From Eutypella sp. D-1 (Eukaryota > Ascomycota > Sordariomycetes > Xylariales > Diatrypaceae), in NCBI GenBank assembly GCA_023313575.1, contig JAJTTP010000001.1, positions 2,728,001 through 2,792,000 on the forward strand: DNA of 64,000 bases, written 5' to 3'. A program made the position numbers and the translations under genes. The notes under the pieces were generated by a model, which did no database searches, was not told the DNA's origin, and saw only the letters and a list, made by a program, of their open reading frames with translations. How positions within the stretch are numbered: the first letter of the stretch is position 1; every line of letters begins with the position of its first letter. Positions 36,515-47,821 of this stretch are shown one piece after another.

Positions 36515-37232
36515 ATTGATCTGCCAATCTGAATGATAGGCAACCACGTAGTATATAACATGCAATCCCAATTATCTCCCTGGCTAATATGTATTGCGAT
36601 AGTAAGTAGTAGTAGTGTGTTCAGCGGTGGTGGATTTCGGATCCGTCCACTTTCTTGCCAGCTCTTACAGAGAGCCGCGAACAACTCAGGCTATGAGCCG
36701 GGCTATAAGTTGAGTGAGCATGCTGCCGTTGGTGATCAGCAGTAAGAGCCTTGTCGTGACATGCTAATGAACCATAATACTACTTTACGTTACATTGAGG
36801 CTGTAGTCAGCCTAACGCGACTTTCTTCTCCGCGAATTATGGTCCCTAGGGCAATGATGTCCAATAGAAGGGCCGAAGGTATCACGGCCAGATGCGCAGC
36901 CATCCATTCATTCTAAGTCACTCTGCAGGGCTCTCTTACAAGAAAAGCTGAGTACCCCACTTGCGACCCCTCCCAGGGCATACATAGTCTGTAGGAGTGA
37001 GTTGGCAAGAAACTGGACGGATCCTGTCTCACAACCACTGAGTATACCGTAGAATATTACCGCCTGCTGATCAATTCGAAGAACCAGGTAAACGATTGGG
37101 GAGTATGCTAGAATCCTCATCAAGTGCTACTTATTTGGTTATTGCTCCGATTTAGTGACTTTTTTTATTACTTTCCAGTCTTATTAGGCGTTTAGACACT
37201 GTCGGCTTTCTTTCATACCTGGACCTCCGAGA
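36515..37232. promoter_or_regulatory. Divergent promoter of the pseudokinase/kinase pair
   Basis: 718 nt separate the two ATGs and should drive both genes. A 71-codon hydrophobic minus-strand frame (36908-37123) lies inside; I do not call it as a gene. No clear TATA box was found. Confidence 0.5.
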
Positions 37233-39603
37233 ATGGCCAACCAAGAAACACTACCTGAACCCGTCCGCGACTCGAAACTGAGTGTTCAGTTTCGCAAAGA
37301 CGTAACCGGTCAGCTCATTACATCGCATATTAAATCATGGCGCCACATTCAGGAGAACTGGGTCCAACAAGAGGATATTGGTGCGGGTAGTTATGGAATA
37401 GTACGATTAGAGTCCAGGTTGGATGGCGGTAACTCTAGCAGCCAAACGTTGCGTGCCGTCAAAGAAATCCGAAAACACAGATCCAATTCAGGCACCGTTG
37501 GGTATGTTCGAGAGCTAGAGGCTCTAGCCAAGTTCTCACAAGACAAGGTAAATGGCGCTCTATCAATGAATACTAAATCCGAAGAAACATAGATAACACT
37601 CTTTACACATTGCGTAGTACACGGATTCCTTCGTCAAGTTCTACGGTTGGTATGAGACCAATAGCTCTCTTTTTATTGCTACGGAATATTGCAAACATGG
37701 TGATTTGGGCCAATACCTTCACGATAATGGCAGACTGTCCGAAGAGGAAGCCCGGGAGATTGCTATACAGGTACTTGGTGCATTGGACTTTATGCACGAA
37801 GAGCGCTTCGCTCACCGGGACCTCAAACCAGCTGTAGGTCTCATACCACTCTGTTAGCCTGGAGGCGAATATGTCTAAGCTCACGAACGTAGAATATACT
37901 TATAAAAACCCGGCCTCCTGATGGTTGGCTGGTCAAGGTTTCCGACATGGGCCTCGCCAAGAGAACAGCCGATATACTTGGATCTCTGTCGATCAGAGGA
38001 ACTCCGGATTTCATGGCGCCGGAATTATTTGATGCCTGGAAGGATCCTAAAACGATCGACCCGTTCCTTGCTGATATGTGGTCTTTCGGTGAGACGATCT
38101 TTCGGACGCTAACAAACCAGAAGACATTCGAGGACCGATTATCCCTCCATCAATATTTAAAAGGCTACCTAGAATTTCCTAGAGGTACCCTACATCAAGT
38201 GCATGCCAGCGAAGACTCAATAGACTTCATCCAGTTGCTCATGAAGGCGGAACCTAAGGAGAGGTGCTCGGCGTCCCAAGCAGCTCAACACGCATGGGTG
38301 AAATCGGGCTTGAAGCAACCACCCAGCTCTGCAGAACTCTCTTTCCTCCCTGGGGGTCCGTTGCCCGACCTACGGTACTCCCACATCCAATCACATGACG
38401 TAACATCACCGTCTGGATCTTGGAGCACGACTGGATGCCAGCGAATCCTAGTTCGGCGTCCTCGAGCACAGTTATCAGACTCCGCCGAGGGCACTGCGGA
38501 TATGCCAGCACAACTTTATAACACACCGCAGCGAGACTTGGGCCAGCCAGCTAACTCTGAGCTCGGCCGGCCAGCCTTGGGACACGTAGACGTTGAACCC
38601 AATGGAGCCTTGGATAATCAAAGTAAAAACGAGAAGGACGCATGGCCTAATAGTGATAAGACGAGGGATCTTATACACGAGAAGGGTACACCTACAGAGG
38701 ACATTCTGCCACACAATAAACTTGAGAATGAGGATCAGGAGTCATTCTTGCCGATAGATCTAGACGATCCGCGCAAGATTGCCGGGCTGGTCATATCGGC
38801 CGATAGACGGCACTACAATTACAGATACACTGACGACTACTTGAACGTCACGGCACAAGGCAACGAGATTCCCCTATTCGTAAGTTAATAAGAATAAAGA
38901 TTGATAATTACATGAGGTGTGCTCACATGTCGTATAGGGGCTGCAGATCCTGTACGGCCTCGCCGGCCACGTCGACCTTTCCAAGGTTAGGGTGTTTGTC
39001 CTGATATATGCGCCAGAGCTTGCAGGTGTAACTGAGCTGGATCCCGAGTTTCCGTACTACAAATACAACCCCGGCAGTCGCTTATCCGAGCTGTCCAAGC
39101 TATACGGGGAAGCCCGGGATCTTGCCGGCGATGATAGAGCGGTAACGCATTTTACAAACCCCACCGACTACGTGCAGATGTTGCAGCAGCTCCAACCTAA
39201 TTTTATCTATATTGAGAAGCCGCTGGCGGACCTGCGGCACCTGAAGGACCCTTTCGGCAGGCCACTGGCAGGCAACGAGGTGATTGGCAGACTCCAGACA
39301 TGGTTTGTAGATGAAATTATCGTGGTGCATGGTGATACAATTCCCGCTACAGATAAACAGAGAGAATCTACGATCATAAATGGTACTGAACGTGCTGTGG
39401 TGATCATTCATGGCAAATATTTGGCAGTGGACTGGGCATATCGTGTCCAACAACAGCTGCTGCAACTGCCGGTCCGCGATCTTCCGGCCCGCGAACTTCC
39501 GGCCCTCAATATTCCGGATGTAATGCCCATGCGACTTCTTCGAGGTCCCCCACTCCAAAACTGGCTATCATTGAAACCACACACGATGAGTTCTAAGGAT
39601 TAA
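37233..39603 (+). CDS. Serine/threonine protein kinase with unknown C-terminal domain
   Basis: Four exons, 37233-37547, 37618-37833, 37893-38879 and 38938-39603, give 727 aa; all introns are phase 0 (70, 59 and 58 nt). Catalytic elements are complete: glycine loop GAGSYGIV (50-57), Lys77 in AVKEIRK, Glu94 in YVRELEAL, catalytic loop HRDLKPAN (171-178; Asp173), metal-binding DMG (195-197, a DFG variant), and GTPDFMAPE (213-221). The kinase ends near HAWVKSG. A disordered linker (about 300-430) follows, then a folded C-terminal domain of about 290 residues starting near DLDDPRKIAGLVISADRR, which I do not recognise. It contains a short Leu-Pro repeat (LPVRDLPARELPALNIP). It is head-to-head with the HeLo-like pseudokinase gene, suggesting co-regulation. 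The substrate is unknown. Confidence 0.9.
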
Positions 39604-39941
39604 TATGTCAAAGCCACGCCAGGGCCGCGACAAAAAGATGTTGAATCAGTTTGCCCTGCCTGTGCCTATGCACCCGATACTAGGGGTTGCATAATCCCCC
39701 TCATTGGCGCATATCACGGGAACCGAACGCGGTAGATGTGGAGGAAAGAAAAATAGGTCAAAAACTCTCCGCGCCTGAAACCACTCTCTCCATACAAACG
39801 GCACTTGCACCATACCAACTGTCTAACTTTGACCAGACAAATTTTCATGGAGCTCCCATCATAGGTCAGGCTGTGGCTAAGCAATTATCTCCATTGGAGA
39901 AGAAGAAAAGCGCCGCCAAGGGGACCCGGGACGTCGCGGAA
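39604..39941. other. Intergenic between convergent kinase and copper ATPase genes
   Basis: 338 nt with a short open frame (39687-39962, plus) that overlaps the ATPase 3' end and has no motif. Confidence 0.45.
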
Positions 39942-42900
39942 CTAGATGCGCGCCCACCTTAGTGCGACGGCGGCAGCGACGACAGGTAAGACGCTGACGA
40001 GCTCGCCAAGGCCGGCAAACTGGGGCGGGATCCTCACCCCGTCATCACCGCCCCCGCCGGCGCTGCTGAAGGCGCCCGCCGCCAGAAGCACCGCGAACAC
40101 GTTGTAGACGAAGCTCCAAACGAAGTTGAAGAGGATGCGGCGGTGGGCGGCCCGGCTTGCGTCAATGGTGGTGACGACACCGCCGGGTCGCGGGCGCAAG
40201 AGCACCACATCTGCCGCGCCCGACGCCACGTCCGTGCCGCCGTCGCTGCCGCCAACGTGGATGCCGATGTCGGACTGCGCTAGGGCCGCCGCGTCGTTGG
40301 TGCCGTCGCCACAGAAGATAACGACGGCGGGGGGAGGGGTATTCTCCCCGGCCTCGACGGGCGGCGGTCGTTGGAGCGCTTGGACATAGGCGCGCTTGTC
40401 GGCGGGTGAGCAACGGGAGTGGACGTAGTCATCAGGGATGCCGAAGTGGCGGGCGGCAGCGCGGACGGCGCCGTCGTCATCGCCTGAGAGCAGGGAGATG
40501 TCAATTCCGCGGGCGCGGAGCCTGCTGATCGCTTCGGCGGCGTCCGGGCGCGGCGCGTCCTCGAGGCCGAACACGGCCGCTACTACACCGTCTATCGCGA
40601 AGCAGAACGTCGTGCGGCCCCGCCCCAGCACTGCTGCGACGCTGGGCTCTGCTGTTGCGTCAAGCCATCGCGAGTTGCCAGCCTGTAGCGCGCGGCCCGA
40701 GACTGCGCACGTTGCTTCGACGCCCTTGCCGGACAGCGTCCTTGCATCCTTGACCTCGGTTGCCGCGACCGCGACGGGTCGGTTCTTGAGATGGGTGGCT
40801 ATCGCTATGGAGACTGGGTGCTTGTTGCTGCCTACAAGACCCAGGAGGAGACCGGCGGCGGAATAGTCGTCAGGGTCCACCCATTCCTCTGACACGACCG
40901 TGAGCTTGCCCTCGGTCAGTGTGCCGGTCTTGTCGAAGACGACATGCGAGGCCTTGTGGGCAATCTCGATGCTCTGCGCGGTTTTGAAGATCACGCCCCG
41001 ATCAGCTGCTACGCCCGTAGCGATGACAACGACCATGGGAACCGCCAGGCCGATGGCACATGGGCACGAAACAATCAGGACGCTGATCGCGAAGGTGATG
41101 GCGTTGGCTACCGCCTCTGAGCCCGACTGGTGTCGGACGGCTACTCCAACGGCGACCCACACCGCGAAGGTCAGGATGGTCAGGAACAGGACTACAGGCA
41201 CGAAATAGCTTGCCACCTTATCCGCCATCTCTTGGATCTTCGGCTTCGACAGCTTGGCCTCGTCGACCATGGAGGCGATAGCGCTAATCGTGTTGTCTCC
41301 CGGAAGGCGTGTCAAACGCACGACCAGTGCCCCAGGACCATTAATTGACCCGGCAATGACCATCGACTTGGGCTCTTTCAAAACGGGAGTTGATTCCCCC
41401 GTGACCATGGACTCGTCCACCTCCGACGTACCAGATATAACAGTGCCGTCTGTTGGCACGCGCGAGTCGGGCATGACCTTGAAAAGATCGCCATACTGTA
41501 GTAGGCGGGCGTCTATTACGGACTCTTGGCTATCGCTGCCGACCAACACGGCCTCTGGTGTCTGGAGAGAACGGACCGAAATAGATTCGACAGCCTTTTG
41601 GCGGGCCAAGGCGCCGACGTACCGACCGACCATGATCAAGGTGACTAGTAGCGTGCTCGTTTCGAAGAACTCGCCGGTCGAGAGCGGTTTCCCAGCGACA
41701 AGGAACCCGAATGCTACAATAGAGAAGACGTAGGCTGCCGTGGTGCTGAGTACGATCAGGAGATCCATCTCAATGACCCTCGAGAAGATTAAGCTTTTGA
41801 GGGAGGTAGGATAGAACGGGCCGGCTATGACTACTTGGATAATGGTGGCAAGAGCCAAAGAGGTGGAACTGTAGGCAATCTCATGCTCAGGTAGTGGTGC
41901 CCATGCGAGGACCAGTACAGGGACCGTCAACATAGCTGACAATATAGTCATGTAGCCGAGATGACGAACATGCTTACTTCCTGCCTCCAACGTTGGGTCC
42001 GGCCGAGGAGGTGCGAGCTTCAAAGGAGTCCCCTCACCAAAGCCATGAGAACATAGGTCTCTAGCCCCTACAATCTTCGCGTCGAAGGCAATTCGGACAG
42101 TCTCCTTATCAACTAGAACCATCTCTGCAACGCCGGCTGGGTAATCCTGCTTAATAAACTCCTCGCAGCTCATCGGCGGTATGACATCAATTGTAGAGCC
42201 CTCGTTAGTAACCCGTTCACATGTGAACTCAGTAGTCCTCTCAAGGTGTTTCATTACATCGGTAGCAGTGTTCGTAGCGATGTCGAGGTCGAACTCGGCT
42301 CGAGAGAGAATAAGACTGGCCTTCAGGTTGCTGATGCCTTGGACCCCGGCCAGCGTGCGATTCAACTTGGTCTCGCACCCAGTACACGTCATGCCAGATA
42401 TGCTAAGGACGACGTGCTCGGAGCCGGTGAGTCCCTTTTCCGAGTCGACCATGCGGTGGGAGACGGTTCCCAGAATGTCCTTGCTGGCTTTCGGCTTGCT
42501 CTCGCCTCCGCTGCAACATGCATCTGGGCAAGGATCGACTGGACTAGGAGGTTTGTCGGTCTTTGGTTGTCCGCAGCAACCTTTGCCGCAGGCATCCTGC
42601 GCAAATGATCGGCGGCTGCTGACACAACAGCTATCCTTTGAGCGCCTCTTCCTGACATTCTTTTGACCGCACGTCTTACTAATAGAAGAAGTGTACGGAG
42701 AGGCGCAGCAAGAATCAACGGAGGTGCGAGCCTTCTCCTGAGAAGTGCGCTTTCGCTCAGCGCGGTCGTATGAGGAACGCTCCGCAGAGACGCAGCAGGA
42801 ATCCTGTCCCTGGGCTACCAGGTCGCGGCACAGGCACTTGAATACCTCAAACCAAGCATTGTAACGCTCGCGAACAGTGAGAAGATGCTTTTTGCATGGC

Positions 42901-43586
42901 TTGCCCTCCTCCCTCTCGTTGCCGCATTCAGAGCTACTGTCGCAGGAGCGCTGGGCCAGGCGGTCCAGGCACGATGTATCGCAGCAAGGCGATGGCTTGC
43001 CCTCACAGCAGGGCGGATCTGCGATCTTAGAGACGGAGGGCTCTGAAGGCGCACAGCACCTATCCTCACAATCCATTTTTGTTTCGGCTGGTTCCTTGGG
43101 TGCAGCGTCATTACCAGTGGATTCGCAGCAGACCGAGTTCAATCGTTCTGGGGAAGTAGGCTTGGGGCCGGCGCAACACTCATCTTTGCAGCTCGGCTCT
43201 ACTCGGTGCGCCTTCTCAGGGGCCGATGTCTTTTTGTCAGTAGACTTGCAGCAGCCTGATCCAGCACTTCCTAGGATAGATGGCCCGGGGGCAGAACAAC
43301 AACCATCTTTACCATCAACAATAGGGTCAGAAACCCGCCCTCCTAGAGTAGAAATGTCAACCGGGGGCGCGCAGCAATCGCCTCCAGGGCCTGCACTTTT
43401 CTTAGCAGAAGGCGCCCCGAGCTCTGAGCCACTGCAACATGATTTCTCGCAGGCAGTATCTTCAGCCTGAAGTTGCTCTGCTTGCTGCTCCTGTGGCAAA
43501 CTAGGAGGTGCAATGTCGGCTGAAGCTGACGGTGGGGATGAGGGTGCTGTCAGTGGCGGTTGACAACAACCGGAACCACAAGCCAT
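39942..43586 (-). CDS. P1B-type copper-exporting ATPase with very Cys-rich N-terminus (CrpA-like)
   Basis: A single exon encodes 1214 aa. Residues 1-360 hold about 43 cysteines, including 15 Cys-Cys pairs and six CX3CC motifs (for example 3-8, 46-51, 133-138, 173-178, 333-338, 353-358), a likely metal-binding region. One HMA domain follows (GMTCTGC, 398-404). The pump part has membrane segments from about 545, the actuator motif TGES (729-732), the metal channel motif CPC (841-843), phosphorylation site DKTGTLT (885-891; Asp885), the P1B-specific HP (923-924) and hinge GDGTND (1093-1098), then two last helices. CPC and one HMA predict Cu+ or Cd2+ efflux. In Aspergillus a Cys-rich pump of this kind, CrpA, gives copper resistance. 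Cytosolic copper would be pumped out or into a vacuole. Length exceeds bacterial CopA because of the N-terminus. No frameshift is seen. Confidence 0.92.
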   Translation of the reverse strand: MACGSGCCQPPLTAPSSPPSASADIAPPSLPQEQQAEQLQAEDTACEKSCCSGSELGAPSAKKSAGPGGDCCAPPVDISTLGGRVSDPIVDGKDGCCSAPGPSILGSAGSGCCKSTDKKTSAPEKAHRVEPSCKDECCAGPKPTSPERLNSVCCESTGNDAAPKEPAETKMDCEDRCCAPSEPSVSKIADPPCCEGKPSPCCDTSCLDRLAQRSCDSSSECGNEREEGKPCKKHLLTVRERYNAWFEVFKCLCRDLVAQGQDSCCVSAERSSYDRAERKRTSQEKARTSVDSCCASPYTSSISKTCGQKNVRKRRSKDSCCVSSRRSFAQDACGKGCCGQPKTDKPPSPVDPCPDACCSGGESKPKASKDILGTVSHRMVDSEKGLTGSEHVVLSISGMTCTGCETKLNRTLAGVQGISNLKASLILSRAEFDLDIATNTATDVMKHLERTTEFTCERVTNEGSTIDVIPPMSCEEFIKQDYPAGVAEMVLVDKETVRIAFDAKIVGARDLCSHGFGEGTPLKLAPPRPDPTLEAGSKHVRHLGYMTILSAMLTVPVLVLAWAPLPEHEIAYSSTSLALATIIQVVIAGPFYPTSLKSLIFSRVIEMDLLIVLSTTAAYVFSIVAFGFLVAGKPLSTGEFFETSTLLVTLIMVGRYVGALARQKAVESISVRSLQTPEAVLVGSDSQESVIDARLLQYGDLFKVMPDSRVPTDGTVISGTSEVDESMVTGESTPVLKEPKSMVIAGSINGPGALVVRLTRLPGDNTISAIASMVDEAKLSKPKIQEMADKVASYFVPVVLFLTILTFAVWVAVGVAVRHQSGSEAVANAITFAISVLIVSCPCAIGLAVPMVVVIATGVAADRGVIFKTAQSIEIAHKASHVVFDKTGTLTEGKLTVVSEEWVDPDDYSAAGLLLGLVGSNKHPVSIAIATHLKNRPVAVAATEVKDARTLSGKGVEATCAVSGRALQAGNSRWLDATAEPSVAAVLGRGRTTFCFAIDGVVAAVFGLEDAPRPDAAEAISRLRARGIDISLLSGDDDGAVRAAARHFGIPDDYVHSRCSPADKRAYVQALQRPPPVEAGENTPPPAVVIFCGDGTNDAAALAQSDIGIHVGGSDGGTDVASGAADVVLLRPRPGGVVTTIDASRAAHRRILFNFVWSFVYNVFAVLLAAGAFSSAGGGGDDGVRIPPQFAGLGELVSVLPVVAAAVALRWARI

Positions 43587-46500
43587 TGTTCCTGTTCACT
43601 ACGTTACGTAGGTTTGATGCGAGTACACGTTTGTAAATTGGGGCGTTTTTGTTTGTTTTCCCACCCTATTCTGATATACTTAGTCAAACACACGAAATCA
43701 CAGGGTGGTTAGTGATGAAGGAATAGGTAATCTTGATAGTTTGTTTGAAAATATAATATGTAACGGCCTTACTTATTAGGATATGTAGGTACTTACATAC
43801 CTAGGTACCTAGGTAGTAGTAGTGAGTAGGTACCTGCCGCCTATGTATATAGGTGATTGAATGGCTGATTCTGCCACTGCAGCTGGGCCTGTGCTTAACT
43901 ACTAGACTACTTAGGTACATGGGAATTTATGTAAGTACTATATGTACCTAGGAGGTAGGTAGGTATTATGCATTACATACAGTAAGTACAGTGCACGGAG
44001 TACAGAGTAGTCTTACCCCTCTGAAGGTCGTTCTTGCTTCTTGCTTGCATCAGGTACTTACGCTTTAAACCAACAAACCTTAATCTCGAGTTTCTTATTA
44101 TTAATCTTCCCGCATCTCCCCATTCAACTGGGTGGCATTCACTCGATAGCCCGAGCCAAGGACAGGTAATCTTGCTCTATTTTATTTACTATTTAAATAC
44201 CTACCTAGGTACTTAGTAAATAAACTTACCTAGGCAAATACTTTCAGGCAAGAACTTTCTTTATCTGTAAATGCTTCCGCGTCTCCCATAACAACTTCCA
44301 CAACATTTTCTACGACATCTCTTCCAAGTTGTCGCCAGACATAACACAACGCAATGCGACAAAACAAGCCAGCATAGTCCCTTGCCATGACGCCATGACA
44401 CTCCATCATGGCGTTAAAGGATACTCGAACAGATTTCCTGCATGCTAGGAGCTTGCTGGTTTGAAACCTCGTCAACATCAAATCTTGAGATCCTCTAGGC
44501 ATCCATTCGCCTCTAACACCGTCCGAAATGGCGGGGTTAACTGACCATGGACAACCAGCTAATCCTCGTTGCTCTGTCGCAGTGGCACGACATGGGATTG
44601 ACGACTACTCATTAACGCCCTATGATCTATGATCGATGATTGATGATCGTCTTCACCCTCCCAGTCCATCGGTACTAGGAACACTATTCCTCGGGCCCCG
44701 AGCATCACTTCTTTAAGTTGCCCCGGATGCTTTCAAAATGGATGTGACCCGGCCCGCCTCAGACCTTCCTCGGCCCTCCTCCCACCCCAGATCCGCATCT
44801 ACAAGTCCAGGTACTTGTACCTTATCAAGAGAAGCTACCTGGAACACACGATCTCACTCCGTCCTGGGTAGGACGTTAAAAGGCCTTGGAGTCGTGGAGT
44901 CTAAGGAATGACTCCCGACGAAGTAGTCCTGGGCATGACATGGATGAAAAAAAGGCCTCCAGTGAGCCACGGGATGCAGTTTGACCCTGGCATGTTTGTC
45001 CTCAGCAAGACATGTAAACTGCTTGACGGCGTTGCGGCATGATCATGATTATACGATCTACATGATTCTGATGTCATCGCATTAGATTTGGCGCATGGGC
45101 CATGGATAGATGGCGTTCGTCAATTACGGTATGCCCCCACACACCCCATATAGTAGCATACTAATCTTGTTACTGAACACCACTGACATACATTGCTCTC
45201 TAGGTATACGATCCTCGAGGCTTTCGCGTTCGACTAAGATTCGATTCGGCGTCCGGCCGCTTTGAGTGCAACGATAATATGCTGTTGGCAAATTTGCATA
45301 GGAGAAGTTACGGTGCGGCATGCATATCTCCTGAGGGGCGTCAAGATCATTGGAGGCGAGTGATGGCCGGGTGTCGGTTACGAATGGAGCCCGCTACCCG
45401 TGAGTGCTACCCTTGGCATGGTTATGACCTGTAAATACTGACTTATCTCTCCAGACTGTGGGCACCTCTACTCGGATCTCTCGTCCTGGGCAAGACGGTA
45501 AACTGCCCTGAAACTCTGGCTCGAGTTAGATGACTCGGGTAGCGGAGGGATTCCATGAGGGAATCCAAGATGGCCAGTATGGCCAAAAATTTGGCATCCG
45601 CCAGAAAACCCCCTTGGGCAAAGAGCCAAGGTATCGCACGATGCGAGAATTGGGGATCAACCAGTGCCACAGATGTTGGTTGAGTGCAGTGGGATAATGA
45701 TTCACGACCCTGGCGGCTGCACTCGCCTGAGTAGAGGCTTCATCACATCCTTGCATGGCGATCATGTAGCCATGGGGGAAACGCCAAATGCCCAAGAAAT
45801 GACGCTCGTGGTTGGCGGCCATAATGATGGTGATCACGCGTGCGATGACGACGACTATTGGCCTGAAAGGGTGAGAAGGATTCGGCCGATAATCCTTTTT
45901 CTTTGTTGCTTTCCCGTTTTGCTCGGTCCAGTCGAATATCGTCGAAGGGTTTAATAATCGAATCGATAAAGCAACCGAGGTGTGTCGACAGTTAGTTTCG
46001 GCACCTTGGGGCGACACACCGGGGATGCGGAAGACCATGTGTATCATGAGTGTCTTTGCTAGGCTCGGTGTGATCGTTGCGCCACCGAAGCTTGGGTTCT
46101 TTCTGAAGGAGATAAGCGCGATAGTAAGGGCGATATGCCGGGCGAAGAGGAAATTGGCCGCGACAAGAATCGCCATCCTCTTTCGCAACGCGGCAGAGGC
46201 TACTTTGCTCCGGAGCCAGCGTCTCGGACTCGGCCGAGGAGAACCCGTCTCACACAGACAATTCCATCTGCCTCTTATCTCCTCTTCTGGCCCTTTCGTT
46301 CTTTCGTTCGGACCAAGAGGAAGGAGAAAAGCCACCCGGAGGTGTGAGAAAAAGTTCGGTGAAGAAAAAAGGTCCGGTGTGACTTGGGGCTGGGCTGGTC
46401 GCGTCTCTCTGTGGACGTGTCACGAACTCGTATTCGTCCGTCCCAAAAGCCCCCGATTCGATTATTTGAAACCAGGTCGGGTGCGTCACGTCTTTTATCC

Positions 46501-47182
46501 CGCGGACGCATGGCAGAAAGAAAAAAAAAACTCATATGACAACGGGGGACAACAGGTAGGAGATTTCTATCCAAGTGAGATGCCCCTGGATTCTCTTTGT
46601 ACATAGTTGAATAGCTGGGTAGTCTTAAATCTAAATCTGACATTGTCCCCCATATCATGTTCCATGCGGTGTGGTGTGTGATGGATCAAACTATAGCTGT
46701 AAAACATCTAATAAATATCGTGCCTTGGAGTTGGGTATCTACTACATATCACATACTATTTGATTAGTACGCCATAGCACCCACAGGTCTGACACGCGAA
46801 CACCATGGGTATGAAAATACCATGAACGGTTGATATATTTCAACTCCTCATCATTTGGCGCCTTCACTATAGGTCCCAACCTAGACATGTAGATGGATAC
46901 AGGGCGAGGAAACCTCTGGTAGAACAAAATACGCTATTGCTCCCCTCTCTTAGCTGCCGCACAGATGCTAGCTGAATCATCATCATCATCCACTATCGAC
47001 ATGATCGTCCTCATAATAAGTAAAAACGTAGCATCGTTAAATGACTTAAGCCCTTTACACCCCCCCTCCCCCAGTCTCTTCACCACTTCCGCAACCACAT
47101 CCTGGTGCGAACCCCCAATTCCTAACATTTGTGGTATATATCGATTTTCGGCTTTCATCGTTTGTGTCTGCTTTATTTTTCT
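43587..47182. other. Intergenic with palindrome repeats and weak antisense frames
   Basis: About 3.6 kb with no recognised gene. The first part, upstream of the ATPase gene, is dense in GTAGGTAC/TACCTAGG words, including exact TACCTAGGTA at 43799, 43807 and 44202. At 45526-46335 (minus, 269 codons) and 45980-46606 (plus, 208 codons) two frames overlap on opposite strands without known motifs. Confidence 0.4.
43799..43816. repeat. Overlapping TACCTAGGTA palindromes
   Basis: Two exact copies overlap by two bases (43799-43808 and 43807-43816). A looser array of TAGGTA words continues to about 43970. Confidence 0.9.
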
Positions 47183-47821
47183 TTATTTCGTGGGGCTCTG
47201 AGGGCCGCGGGTAAAGCTGTTGTTTGGGAGAGGACAAGATCGGGTCAGTGGTCAAAGCGCTTATATTTCTACGAACGAGCGGGGTAAAGATAACGAAATG
47301 AGAGAGAGCGAGAGAGAGAGGGTTCAAACTCACTTATGCCACATCTGACCCAAGAAGCCGGCCTGGGGCTTCTGGTCGTGCAGACTCGCACGGCGCGCGG
47401 CGATCTGCGGGTCGCTACCGCGCTTCTGGTTCATGAGGGTGTCGAAGTTGGGGCCGGACATCTATAGTTTTCCGTGCACGACGCGATTAGCTGGTTTCGG
47501 GGTGTGGAATCGGGCCTGGCATTGTCTTTGGCCATAAAATCCAGAGAGACGGAGGGAGGGTGGATGGGTGGAAAGGAACGACATAAATGATCATGATGCT
47601 GTAGTGTTATACCACGCACAACTGTACGCTATATATATATATAACTACGCCTCATGCTTGTTCGCAGCTGACCCCACTAGGTACGCTGTGAAAATCATGA
47701 CGCAACATCGATGGCAGGACGATAAAGGACGATGAGCAACAGTACATAGATTAGGGGGTTAACCTACCCGTCTGCCAGATGGGCTAGCCTGGGCGTTGTT
47801 CGTGGGCTTGGAGTTGTCCAT
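47183..47821 (-). CDS. Small conserved-looking protein (71 aa), three exons
   Basis: Exons 47821-47768, 47461-47334 and 47216-47183 give 71 aa, split by introns of 306 and 117 nt with consensus sites (GTAGGT...TATAG, GTGAGT...ACAG). The protein is hydrophilic: MDNSKPTNNAQASPSGRR, then MSGPNFDTLMNQKRGSDPQI, a basic helix (AARRASLHDQKPQ), and a C-terminus GFLGQMWHNFTRGPQSPTK. There is no signal peptide or membrane segment. The exact in-frame joining and closing stop argue strongly for a real gene. Exon 2 begins exactly at an ATG, so transcripts starting inside intron 1 would make a 53-aa form lacking the first 18 residues. RRAS and SPS look like phosphorylation sites. I do not recognise a characterised family. 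Confidence 0.75.

Noticed and set aside
36463..36684. 73-codon minus-strand frame overlapping the HeLo gene 5' end
   Set aside because: The spliced HeLo model uses a different frame with family-like N-terminus and good splice signals, so this is a shadow.
42877..43470. 197-codon plus-strand frame antisense to the copper ATPase N-terminus
   Set aside because: It mirrors the repetitive Cys-rich coding sequence on the other strand and has no motif of its own. Several similar frames opposite the ATPase were rejected for the same reason.
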